Shown here in pieces: positions 15,419 to 23,900 of a stretch of 33,219 nucleotides of DNA. Below the pieces are notes generated by a model. It was not told the DNA's origin and did no database searches. It saw only the letters and a program-made list of their open reading frames with translations. Origin of the DNA: Caldithrix abyssi (GTDB lineage: Bacteria > Calditrichota > Calditrichia > Calditrichales > Calditrichaceae); NCBI GenBank assembly GCA_011369465.1, contig DRQG01000064.1, forward strand, positions 1 through 33,219. The letters run 5' to 3'. Numbering within the stretch: the first letter of the stretch is position 1; each line of letters begins with the position of its first letter. The translations under genes were made by a program, and so were the position numbers.

Positions 15419-16729
15419 ATGGATCTGCTTGCTAAAATCGAAAACAACCAGGCGGTTGTCGGTGTTGTAGGCCTCGGTTATGTTGGGCTGCCGTTATTAA
15501 TGGAATTTGTGGAACAGGGCTTTAAAACTCTGGGCTTCGATATCGACGAAAAAAAGGTGGAAAAACTCAATGCCGGTAAATCGTATATTAAACATATCGA
15601 TGAAAAACGGGTAAAAGCCGTTCGGGAAAGCAACCTGTTTGAAGCGACAGCGGATTTTACACGTATAAAAGAAGCCGATTGCATTCTTATTTGCGTTCCC
15701 ACACCGTTAACCAAACACAGAGAACCGGATCTCTCTTACATCACGGGAACAGGTGAAATCCTGTCCAAAAATATCCGTAAAGGGCAGTTTATTGTTCTGG
15801 AAAGCTCCACCTTTCCCGGAACAACCGAAGAAGTCCTGAAACCTATTCTGGAAAAATCGGGTCTTAAAGACGGCAGCGATTTCTGGATTGCGTTTTCGCC
15901 GGAACGGGAAGACCCCAACAATCCCAAATATAACACGCGCACCATTCCCAAAGTGGTGGGCGCCAACAACGAGTATGCCCGGCAGCTGGCCACGGCGCTT
16001 TACGGTAAAGTAATTGTAAAAACCGTACCGGTATCCAGCAGCCAGGCCGCCGAAGCGACAAAGCTGCTGGAAAATATTTTCCGCAGCGTCAATATTGCCC
16101 TGGTAAATGAAATGAAAATGATTCTTGACCGTATGGGCATCGACGTGTGGGAAGTGATTCACGCCGCCTCCACCAAACCCTTCGGTTTTATGCCCTTCTA
16201 TCCCGGCCCCGGTCTGGGCGGGCATTGTATTCCCATCGATCCCTTTTATTTAACATGGAAAGCGCGGGAATACGAAATGAACACGCGTTTTATCGAACTG
16301 GCCGGAGAGGTAAATACCTTTATGCCCTATTGGGTGGTAAACAAAGTAATGGATGCTTTGAATGAGCGCAGCAAAAGTCTGCGCGGTTCCAAAGTGCTGG
16401 TACTGGGCGCAGCTTACAAAAAAGATATCGACGATCCCCGCGAGTCGCCTTCGTTTAAGCTGATGGAAATCTTGCTGGAAAAGGGCGCCGAAGTGGATTA
16501 CAACGATCCGCTGATTCCCGAATTGCCCAGCATGCGCATGTACGATATTAAGCGGAAAAGCGTGGAGCTGACTCCGGACAATCTGGCCAAATACGATTGC
16601 GTGCTTATCTCCACCGACCACTCGGCCTATGATTGGGATTTTATCGTTGAACATGCCCGGCTTGTGGTGGACACCCGCAATGCCACCCAAAACGTGATGG
16701 AAAACCGTGATAAAATTGTGAAAGCCTGA
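15419..16729 (+). CDS. wbpA: UDP-N-acetylglucosamine 6-dehydrogenase (WbpA-type)
   Basis: This nucleotide-sugar dehydrogenase is of the WbpA branch, which converts UDP-GlcNAc to UDP-N-acetylglucosaminuronate; related members act on UDP-ManNAc or UDP-GalNAc. Visible features are VVGVVGLGYVGLPLLMEF at the N-terminus, CVPTPLTKHREPDLSYI, LESSTFPGTTEEVL, AFSPEREDPNN, ENIFRSVNIALVNEM, and the catalytic GLGGHCIPIDPFYL with Cys270. An in-frame TTG at 15380 would add 13 basic residues overlapping ugd. The ATG at 15419 sits right before the Rossmann strand, follows the purine-rich gaaagggaaagga, and gives the family length of 436. The substrate epimer cannot be fixed from sequence. A terminator follows at 16747. 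Confidence 0.9.
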   Translation: MDLLAKIENNQAVVGVVGLGYVGLPLLMEFVEQGFKTLGFDIDEKKVEKLNAGKSYIKHIDEKRVKAVRESNLFEATADFTRIKEADCILICVPTPLTKHREPDLSYITGTGEILSKNIRKGQFIVLESSTFPGTTEEVLKPILEKSGLKDGSDFWIAFSPEREDPNNPKYNTRTIPKVVGANNEYARQLATALYGKVIVKTVPVSSSQAAEATKLLENIFRSVNIALVNEMKMILDRMGIDVWEVIHAASTKPFGFMPFYPGPGLGGHCIPIDPFYLTWKAREYEMNTRFIELAGEVNTFMPYWVVNKVMDALNERSKSLRGSKVLVLGAAYKKDIDDPRESPSFKLMEILLEKGAEVDYNDPLIPELPSMRMYDIKRKSVELTPDNLAKYDCVLISTDHSAYDWDFIVEHARLVVDTRNATQNVMENRDKIVKA

Positions 16730-16746
16730 TTTGAGCCACACCACAG

Positions 16747-16776
16747 AAGGGCGGCATTGACCGCCCTTTTCTTTTT
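16747..16776 (+). terminator. Rho-independent terminator after the dehydrogenase operon
   Basis: An 8-bp stem (aagggcgg at 16747-16754, ccgccctt at 16761-16768) has the loop cattga and a T-rich tail. It closes the phosphatase/kinase/dehydrogenase block. Confidence 0.9.
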
Positions 16777-16811
16777 ATATCCGTTAAAAAATACCAAAAG
16801 GAAACAGATAA

Positions 16812-17021
16812 GTGGATAAAGAAGTTACGTTTAAAATACCGGCTTCGCTTTTCGATGCACTTCAGAAAGAATTAGAGCAAAGTCCCTTTGCCAATATGGA
16901 TGAGTTGATGACTTTTATTGTTCAGCAGTATTTTGATCAACAAAGTCGCTCTTCCGCGCCGGAAGAAAAGAATACAGACGAAGCCATCCGCAAACGGTTG
17001 GAAGGATTGGGATACCTGTAA
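16812..17021 (+). CDS. Small CopG/RHH-like protein, function unknown
   Basis: This 69-residue protein starts at GTG, with an aaaagga Shine-Dalgarno about 9 nt upstream. Residues 3-42 (VTFKIPASLFDALQKELEQ followed by FANMDELMTFIVQQYF) read as one beta strand and two helices, the layout of a ribbon-helix-helix (CopG/Arc) DNA-binding dimer. The C-terminus DEAIRKRLEGLGYL matches a tail I recall on small proteins and phosphatase-superfamily proteins in several phyla. Its stop overlaps the next start by one base (TAATG), so it is translationally coupled to the PHP gene. Autoregulation of this operon is a reasonable guess; a protein-interaction role is the alternative. Confidence 0.65.
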   Translation: MDKEVTFKIPASLFDALQKELEQSPFANMDELMTFIVQQYFDQQSRSSAPEEKNTDEAIRKRLEGLGYL

Positions 17022-17893
17022 TGCCCCGGATAGATCTGCACATGCATACAACCTGTTCCGACGGTTCGCTTTCGCCGGCGGAATTGGTGGACAAAGCCCA
17101 CGCGCTGGGTCTTAAAGCTATAGCCGTTACGGATCACGATGAGATTTGTGGATGTAAGGAAGCCATGGAACGCGGCCGGGAAAAAGGCATTGATGTTGTT
17201 GCGGGGGTGGAGTTAAGTATCGATTATCCTTTATCCGGAAAAAATCATCTGCATATCGTGGGTTTGTTTATTGATATCGAAAATGAACAACTTAAAGCAG
17301 CGCTGGAAAAATTGAAAATGGCCCGGCGCACCCGGGCGGAAAAGATGGTGTCAAAATTGCGACAAGCGGGATACAATGTAAATTATGAAGAATTGAAAGA
17401 AATTGCCGGAGAAGGGAGTATCGGTCGGCCCCATGTAGCAGCTCTGCTCAAATTGAAGGGTATCATCCGGAAAGAAACAGACGCTTTTCGTCATTTGTTA
17501 AGCAAAGGCGGACCTGGTTACGTATCCAAGGAAAAACTGGATGTGAAATCCGCCATTGATGTGTTGCATCGGGCCGGCGGGCTGGCCATTATGGCCCATC
17601 CCATCAGCCTCGGATTTCGAACCTATGATGAATTGGGTAAGGAAATACTCAAAATACGCGACTATGGTCTGGATGGCATCGAAACGTATTATTCGCGTCA
17701 CGATCGTTATCTCACCCGCTGGCTTTTGGAATTTGCCGATAAAAACGATTTGCTGGTATCCGGTGGTTCCGATTTTCACGGAACGGCCAAGCCCAATGTC
17801 CAACCGGGTATCGGATCTGGAGATCTGCATATTCCCTATAGTGTATATGAAAACCTTTTGAATTTTCGGAAGAAAAACATAGCTGAGAAATGA
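17021..17893 (+). CDS. PHP-family phosphoesterase (TrpH/YciV-like nuclease or nucleotidase)
   Basis: The 290-residue protein is a metal-dependent PHP phosphoesterase of the TrpH/YciV (RNase AM) branch. Known members remove phosphate from 3',5'-nucleoside bisphosphates or trim 5' ends of RNA. Metal ligands are in place: IDLHMHTTCSDGS (His7, His9, Asp14), VTDHDEICG near residue 37, GVELSIDY near 66, RPHVAALL near 136, IMAHPISLG near 192, and GSDFHGT near 250. The family's helical insertion lies between about 95 and 180. It is coupled on both sides, by a 1-nt overlap with the RHH-like gene and a 4-nt ATGA overlap with the phosphodiesterase. It is different from the CpsB-type PHP phosphatase at 10734. 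Confidence 0.87.
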   Translation: MPRIDLHMHTTCSDGSLSPAELVDKAHALGLKAIAVTDHDEICGCKEAMERGREKGIDVVAGVELSIDYPLSGKNHLHIVGLFIDIENEQLKAALEKLKMARRTRAEKMVSKLRQAGYNVNYEELKEIAGEGSIGRPHVAALLKLKGIIRKETDAFRHLLSKGGPGYVSKEKLDVKSAIDVLHRAGGLAIMAHPISLGFRTYDELGKEILKIRDYGLDGIETYYSRHDRYLTRWLLEFADKNDLLVSGGSDFHGTAKPNVQPGIGSGDLHIPYSVYENLLNFRKKNIAEK

Positions 17894-19215
17894 CTCCCAA
17901 AAAATTATTTGTACTGGCCCTCGATGGCGTACCTTTTACCCTGCTTCAAAAACAAATACAAACCGGCTTGATGCCCAACCTGCGCCGTTTGGCCGACCGG
18001 TACGGTTTACGGCAAATGGATTCGGTTATTCCACCGGTTTCTTCGGTGGCCTGGGCTTCGTTCATGACCGGAAAACTTCCGCACAAACACGGCATTTGGG
18101 GTTTTGTGGATCGCGACCCGTTTACAATGGATTGGTATGTACCGCGCACAGACCGGCTGCGCGTGCCAACTTTATGGGAGCGGTTGTCGAAGCTTAAGAA
18201 GCGGGTTTTCGTGATGAATGTTCCGCTAACCACGCCGCCGCAGCCTGTAAACGGTATCGTTATTGGCGGTTTTTTGGAAACGGATATAGACAAAGCCACA
18301 TATCCACCGCAGATAGCCACACTGCTTAAGGCCCGGGGGTATCGGATTGACGCCGATACGGAAATAGCCAAACAGGATTTAACCGCTTTTGTCCGGCATT
18401 TGAACGACGTGCTGGACAAACGGATCGAGACGATGTGGTATTTTTGGCAAAGGGAACCCTGGGATTTTTTTATGCTGCATGTGATGGAAACAGACCGGCT
18501 GCATCATTTTTTATGGGAGTATGCTGCCAATAACGATCCGCACTTCGACCCTTTGTTTAATGCCTTTTACACCAAAATAGATCATTTCATCGGCCGGGTA
18601 TGGGAAGCGGTATCTGATACGCACAGCTTGCTTTTACTTTCCGATCACGGGTTTACGACGCTCAAAAAGGAAGTTTATCTGAATCGCTGGCTGTATGATA
18701 ACGGCTATCTCAGCTTTTCCGGTCACCTTCCGCAATCACTTAAAGATATGCATCCGGCGAGCAAAGCCTACAGTTTGTACCCCGGCAGGATTTATGTCAA
18801 TTTAATAGGCCGGGAAAAAATCGGGTCGGTTAAGGCCGGGGTGGAATACGAACGGCTTACCGAACGCTTAACACAGGATTTAGGCAATCTGCATGATCCC
18901 GAAACGGGGACGCCAATTATTAAAAGCGTACACAGAAGTACAAATGTGGTTATGGGAAAAACGGTAATTTCGGGTAAAGGGATTTCCCCAAATAGAGCTG
19001 ATGCCTATCTGCCGGATCTGATTGCCGTTCCAAACGAGGGCTACGATCTAAAAGGAAATTTATGGCACCCGCGCCTTTTTGACAAAACGCATTTCAACGG
19101 TATGCATACATCGGATGACGCTTTTTTACTGTCTGCCGGAGTGCCGCTGCCCGATGAACGATTGGCTATCCATACCTTGATGTCTCATATTCTGAATTTT
19201 ATGGCCGTAAAGTGA
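17890..19215 (+). CDS. Alkaline-phosphatase-superfamily phosphodiesterase/nucleotide pyrophosphatase
   Basis: This is a type I phosphodiesterase/nucleotide pyrophosphatase-like protein of 441 residues without a signal peptide, so probably cytoplasmic. Metal and catalytic elements are LALDGVPF with Asp12, PPVSSVAWASFMTG with the nucleophile at Ser51 or Ser52 in place of the usual Thr, LHVMETDRLHHFLW (~197-210), LLLLSDHGFTT (~252-262) and the late FNGMHTSDD histidine. All belong to the superfamily's two-metal site. The start ATG overlaps the PHP gene's stop (ATGA). The phosphodiester or phosphonate substrate is unknown. Similar enzymes occur near exopolysaccharide and lipid-modification genes, which fits the surroundings but does not prove the role. 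Confidence 0.85.
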   Translation: MTPKKLFVLALDGVPFTLLQKQIQTGLMPNLRRLADRYGLRQMDSVIPPVSSVAWASFMTGKLPHKHGIWGFVDRDPFTMDWYVPRTDRLRVPTLWERLSKLKKRVFVMNVPLTTPPQPVNGIVIGGFLETDIDKATYPPQIATLLKARGYRIDADTEIAKQDLTAFVRHLNDVLDKRIETMWYFWQREPWDFFMLHVMETDRLHHFLWEYAANNDPHFDPLFNAFYTKIDHFIGRVWEAVSDTHSLLLLSDHGFTTLKKEVYLNRWLYDNGYLSFSGHLPQSLKDMHPASKAYSLYPGRIYVNLIGREKIGSVKAGVEYERLTERLTQDLGNLHDPETGTPIIKSVHRSTNVVMGKTVISGKGISPNRADAYLPDLIAVPNEGYDLKGNLWHPRLFDKTHFNGMHTSDDAFLLSAGVPLPDERLAIHTLMSHILNFMAVK

Positions 19216-19231
19216 ATACAATTTTCATCGG

Positions 19232-19250
19232 ATTTCATAATGAAATTATG
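19232..19250. promoter_or_regulatory. Overlapping palindromes upstream of the antiterminator gene
   Basis: atttcat-a-atgaaat (19232-19246) and cataat-gaa-attatg (19236-19250) are two perfect palindromes that share 11 bases in the 108-nt gap before the NusG-like gene. They could be an operator or mutually exclusive RNA stems. The AT-richness makes chance possible. Confidence 0.3.
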
Positions 19251-19323
19251 CAATAAATCATTTGATTCGCAACAAAATCGTAGTAAATTTTAAGTCTATT
19301 AACTATAAAAAAATGAACTGTAT

Positions 19324-19824
19324 ATGACCGATCGTAAGCTACAATGGTACGCTGTTTATACGCGGCCCCGCAACGAGAAAAAGGTTTATGAGCTGCTTAC
19401 CGAAAAGAGAGTCGAAACCTTTCTTCCGCTGGTGCGGCGCACCCGGCAATGGAAAGACCGGAAGAAAAAAGTGGACATGCCGCTGTTCAACAGCTACCTG
19501 TTTGTCAAAATAGACTACAAAGATCGTTTTCCGGTGCTTCAAACCCACGGGGTTGTAAAAATTATTACCTTTAACGGTGTGCCTGCTGTTGTTCCGGAAT
19601 GGCAGATCGAATCGTTGCGTCGTATGATCGCACATCCGGATCGAATCCAACTGGAAAATTATATGCGTCCCGGAGAGCAGGTTAAAGTAATCAGCGGACC
19701 GTTCGAGGGTATGCAGGGCACTATAAAACATTTACGGGGAGAAGATCGGTTGGTTATCAGTATCGACGGTATTTTGCAATCCGTATCCGTAGATATCGAT
19801 TTGGCGGACATAAAAAAACTTTAA
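19324..19824 (+). CDS. UpxY/RfaH-type NusG-like transcription antiterminator
   Basis: This 166-residue NusG paralogue belongs to the specialised class (UpxY, RfaH, LoaP) that keeps RNA polymerase running through long polysaccharide operons. The NGN domain covers residues ~6-105, with LQWYAVYTRPRNEKKVYELL, VETFLPLVRR and MPLFNSYLFVKID. The KOW domain covers ~110-165, with RPGEQVKVISGPFEGMQGTI. The KVDMPLFNSYLFV wording is typical of UpxY-like proteins from Bacteroidota-type capsule loci, not of housekeeping NusG, which would normally sit between secE and rplK. Two small genes follow closely, the first 7 nt after the stop. The long glycosyltransferase operon it should act on is not in this window, so it may act in trans. 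Confidence 0.88.
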   Translation: MTDRKLQWYAVYTRPRNEKKVYELLTEKRVETFLPLVRRTRQWKDRKKKVDMPLFNSYLFVKIDYKDRFPVLQTHGVVKIITFNGVPAVVPEWQIESLRRMIAHPDRIQLENYMRPGEQVKVISGPFEGMQGTIKHLRGEDRLVISIDGILQSVSVDIDLADIKKL

Positions 19825-19831
19825 ACACCGG

Positions 19832-20059
19832 GTGAAATTGAACGATAACCAGAATCGTACAAAAATAAAACATTTCGGATATATCATTTCGGCCGTCGGT
19901 ATTGTACTGGCCAATGCAGGGATGATCCGTCATTGGTCATTCACCCCTGTTATTGTTTTAATAACCATGTATTTTTTGGGCGGCAGCATGTGGTTCCCGA
20001 AACTGATTAAACCTTTTTACATAATTTATGTAAAAATACTGGATATGATAAAAAAATGA
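19832..20059 (+). CDS. Small SxtJ-like membrane protein
   Basis: This 75-residue protein starts at GTG, 7 nt after the antiterminator gene. It has two hydrophobic segments (about residues 15-33 and 37-55) after a polar, basic N-terminus, and ends in FPKLIKPFYIIYVKILDMIKK. The pattern FGYIISAVGIVLA, then PVIVLITMYFLGG, then P-L-KPFY resembles the SxtJ-like family, small membrane proteins found beside carbamoyltransferase, capsule and natural-product genes. Their function is unknown. A weak start context is the main doubt, but the gene has a sensible position between two confident genes on the same strand. Confidence 0.68.
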   Translation: MKLNDNQNRTKIKHFGYIISAVGIVLANAGMIRHWSFTPVIVLITMYFLGGSMWFPKLIKPFYIIYVKILDMIKK

Positions 20060-20096
20060 ATGGACGTGAATATTATACAATATAAGGATCACATAT

Positions 20097-20822
20097 ATGT
20101 ACAGGGATAGTAATACACGAACACTGCTAAAAACCGTTACCTGGCGGATCACAGCCACCGCTACAACAACCATTCTTGTTTTTTTATTTACGGGTGCTAT
20201 TGATACGGCCATCCAGGTTGGTTTGCTGGAATTACTGGCCAAGATGCTGTTTTATTATTTGCATGAGCGTGGATGGGACAAAATTAAATGGGGCAAAGAA
20301 GAGGTGCCGGCTTTTGTATTATGGATTACCGGAATACCCTGTTCCGGCAAGACTACTCTGGCTACCATGATAAAAGAGGAATTATCCAAAGAAAAACTAC
20401 GCGTCCAACATCTGGACAGCCATGATGTGCGTCCGCTTTTTCCGGAAACCGGATTTACCCGGGAAGAAGTAAACAATCACATCAAGCGTGTCGGCCATTT
20501 GGCTTCCATGCTGGAAAAAAACGGCATCATCACCATTGCTTCTTTTGTTTCACCATACCGGGAGAGCCGGACATTTGTACGTAAGTTGTGCCAAAACTAC
20601 GTTGAAGTACATTTAGATACGACAGCGGAAGTGGCCCGCCGATACGATCATAATGGGTTCTATAAAAAAGTGGATGAAGGCATCTACAAAAATGTCCCGG
20701 GTGTGGATGTAGAATATGAGATCTGTGAAAATACCGAATACACTCTGGATATGACCGAAAAAAATTTGGAGGAAGCTAAACAGGAAATTATGCAGGTAAT
20801 TAAAAGCAGATATATAAAATAA
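20097..20822 (+). CDS. DUF2061 membrane domain fused to adenylylsulfate (APS) kinase-like domain
   Basis: The protein has 241 residues. Residues 1-60 form a DUF2061-type region: TLLKTVTWRITATATTTILVFLFTG, then AIQVGLLELLAKMLFYYLHERGW, with two membrane segments. Residues ~75-235 form an APS-kinase fold with the P-loop GIPCSGKTT, LDSHDVRPLFPETGFTREEV, IKRVGHLASMLEKNGIITIASFVSPYRESR, and a C-terminal GFYKKVDEGIYKNVPGVDVEYE. These match the CysC order of P-loop, LDGDNVR, ISPFR and GLYKKA, with substitutions: LDSHDVR replaces LDGDN-R, and HNGFYKK replaces PKGLYKK. Real APS kinase activity is therefore likely but not certain. No ATP sulfurylase or sulfotransferase is nearby. An aagga Shine-Dalgarno lies 8 nt before the ATG. 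A terminator follows. Confidence 0.82.
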   Translation: MYRDSNTRTLLKTVTWRITATATTTILVFLFTGAIDTAIQVGLLELLAKMLFYYLHERGWDKIKWGKEEVPAFVLWITGIPCSGKTTLATMIKEELSKEKLRVQHLDSHDVRPLFPETGFTREEVNNHIKRVGHLASMLEKNGIITIASFVSPYRESRTFVRKLCQNYVEVHLDTTAEVARRYDHNGFYKKVDEGIYKNVPGVDVEYEICENTEYTLDMTEKNLEEAKQEIMQVIKSRYIK

Positions 20823-20847
20823 AATTTATTATACAAATATTTTTCTG

Positions 20848-20884
20848 AAGGGTATGATCGTCGATGGATTATACCCTTTTTTTT
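20848..20884 (+). terminator. Rho-independent terminator after the APS-kinase fusion gene
   Basis: aagggtat (20848-20855) pairs with ataccctt (20871-20878) across a 15-nt loop. A run of seven T starts inside the stem end and continues to 20884. Confidence 0.85.
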
Positions 20885-20986
20885 ATGTTTTAAGCTCTGT
20901 TTCCATCCGCCTATTATTTGGGAAAATAACTAATAAAATAAGTGATTCGACCGACAATATAATGAATTTCAAGGTCAAGAAGATGG

Positions 20987-23900
20987 ATGATGATTAAACG
21001 ATTAAAAATATTATTCAAAGTTCTGTTTTTTTTCCCCTTTCTGCTGTACGGCCAGAAATATGTCACCCAGGTATATAATCTGGAAAATGGGTTGCCAAGT
21101 ACACTGGTTTATGATATTGCACAGGACAAAGATGGGCTGATGTGGTTTTCCACCCGTAGCGGGATCACTTCGTACGACGGGGTGAACTGGGTGACCTATC
21201 ATGCGTCACAAGCCATTCTTAGTCGGGATTTTACCCATCTCGGAATCGATAACAAAGGCACTATATGGACGACCACTCAAATACTTGAGGACGGTATATT
21301 TTATCTGGATGGTGATTCCCTGGTATGGATAAACGGTCCTAATGAGTATCCGATTGAAGCTACCTCATACAATCGAATAACATCTTTTACAATATTTTAC
21401 TCTACCAACACTATGTATGTGGCTGTGGGTACTTTGAGGAACGGATTGTATCTTTGGGACTCCGAGCGTTGGATTAACTATTCTTCACAAAACAGCCCGC
21501 TCGGCAACTTTATAATCAATCTTCAATCGGACGGGCATTCCTTATATATTCTCAACGAACGGGGATTGATCGAATTTACGGGTGGAAAGTTTAGCACCCA
21601 ACTTCAGGAAACGTACAATTTAAAACCCGGCCAAATATATGATATAAGCCTCGAATACTCTAATACGTTACCATATAAACACCGTCAAATAAAACGAATT
21701 TGGTTGCTGGCATCGGAATGGATTGGCTATATTGACCAGAATACGCTTTATACGTTCCGCCACAATATCCGTCTCAGGTCTCCCTTTAATACAGATTCTT
21801 ATCAGAAATACTGTTCGTTACCCGATGGCCACAACGGCTATCTTTTTTCTACAAACGAACAGATATTTCATTTCACATCCAGAAGGGAAATTCGCTTACT
21901 CAATTCTTTAAATGGAATTGCCGGAGAAGGGGCAAAATCCTTTTTTATGGATGCCGAAAAAAATATCTGGTTTTCCAATGACCGTGGAGTTACCAAAATT
22001 CCTTCCTTCCGTTTAAAGAATTACACCAACCAGGATGGTTTACTGGAGGACGAAGTAACAGCAATAGATCGTCTTAAGGACGGAACACTTATTTTCGGGC
22101 ATAATACAGGGATCACTTTTTTAAATGACGATGAGTATGAATATATGGTTATAAACATCCATCGTCCGTATTTAGCATTGACTCGAATTATGGATATTGC
22201 TGTTGATAGCCTGGGCCGTATATGGATTGCAGATAAAACCCGGGGAGTGGGGTTGGTTAAACCGGATAAAACGATAAAATGGTTTCCTCTAAACGGTGTC
22301 GGTGCACACTCTCTTTTTGTGAAATCGGTCAACGAGATTTGGGCCGGAACTTCTATAGGAATTAAAAAGATTATTAATGGCAAAATTGAATCGAGGGAAA
22401 ACAGTAATTCCTTTCGTGATTTGGTGAGAAATTTTTCGTCGGCAAAAGACGGATCAATCTTGATCGCAACACTTTCCAATGGTCTGTATGTATATAAAGA
22501 CGGACGATGGAACAATTATCATTCATATACCAACCGTGAGATGAACAGTACATATTGCGCATATATGGATAACGATGGAAAATTGTTCGTAGGCACGCGT
22601 TTCGGATTGTGCACAGTGCAGGGTGATAGCTTTGTAGTATTAAAAAGTCCCTTTTCAATCAACCGCCCCGTCTATTTTATTGAGGAAGACAGTAAGAAAA
22701 ATCTCTGGTTTGGTACAGATAATGGAGTGTATTTCTGGAATGGAAAAACCTTAAGGCACATAAATAAGAATAACGGTCTGGCAGGAAATGAGATGAATCG
22801 GGCTGCATTTTTAGAGGATGACAAGGGTTGTATTTGGTTAGGAACGGAAGAAGGCTTATCCCAATACAACGGTGATTATGATCATTCTGCGCAAATTATT
22901 CCCCAATTAAAACTCACTTCCATTCAGGTGAACGGACGCCATCTGGGTCCAACAAAGAACATCCATCTGGGACATTCCGAAAACAATTTAACGATTCATT
23001 TTCGATATACTTCGTTTCGTGATGAAAGCAAAGTAATACTCCGGTATAAACTGGAAGGATTTGATAACGAATGGCGGACTAATAAAAAAATTACTTCAAC
23101 GGTATTACATTATTTTAATTTACCACCCGGCGATTACCGTGTTATGATGCAATTGGAAAGCGTCGACCGTAATCACAGCCCTTTGGTTCAATCCAAAATG
23201 ATCTCTATAGCTGTACCTTTTTGGCAAAGCTGGTGGTTTTACTTTGTTCTGGTTTCCATGCTGTCATTTTTCCTCTATTATTTTGTTTCCTATTATTCCC
23301 GTTTACGCTACGCCAAACAGTTGGAACAGCAAATTGACTTGCGCACGCGCCAGTTACGCTTGTCGGAAATGAAATATCGAAGTGTTTTCGAAAACTCACA
23401 GGATGCTGTAATGATATCAAACCCCAAAGGGAATATTATAGATGCAAATCCCGCCGCTCTTGAAATGTTCGGCTATGATAACAAGGAAGAATTCCTCGAA
23501 TTGTCAGTTCCTCAGGATATTTATTTGGATATTAAAGATCGGGAGAAATTTCTAAAAGAAATAAAGGAATTCGGCTTTGTTAAGGACATGGAATTGCGTC
23601 TGAAGAGAAAAGATGGTGCACCCCTGGTGGTTCTTCTGTCTTCCACGTTGCACAAAGATGTGGAAAATGGTGATGAACAGTATTTAACCGTACTCAAAGA
23701 TGTTACCGAGCGCTGGCAGCTTAAAGAGCAGCTTGCCCAGGCACAGCGCATGGAATCTATTGGTATGCTGGCCGGTGGGATCGCACATGATTTTAACAAT
23801 ATCCTTGGGGGTATTCTTGGTTATGCTTCATTGATGAAACTTCAGATGCCCAAAGAAGACCGTTTTTATAAATTTGTTGATTCCATCGAAAAAAGCGCGG

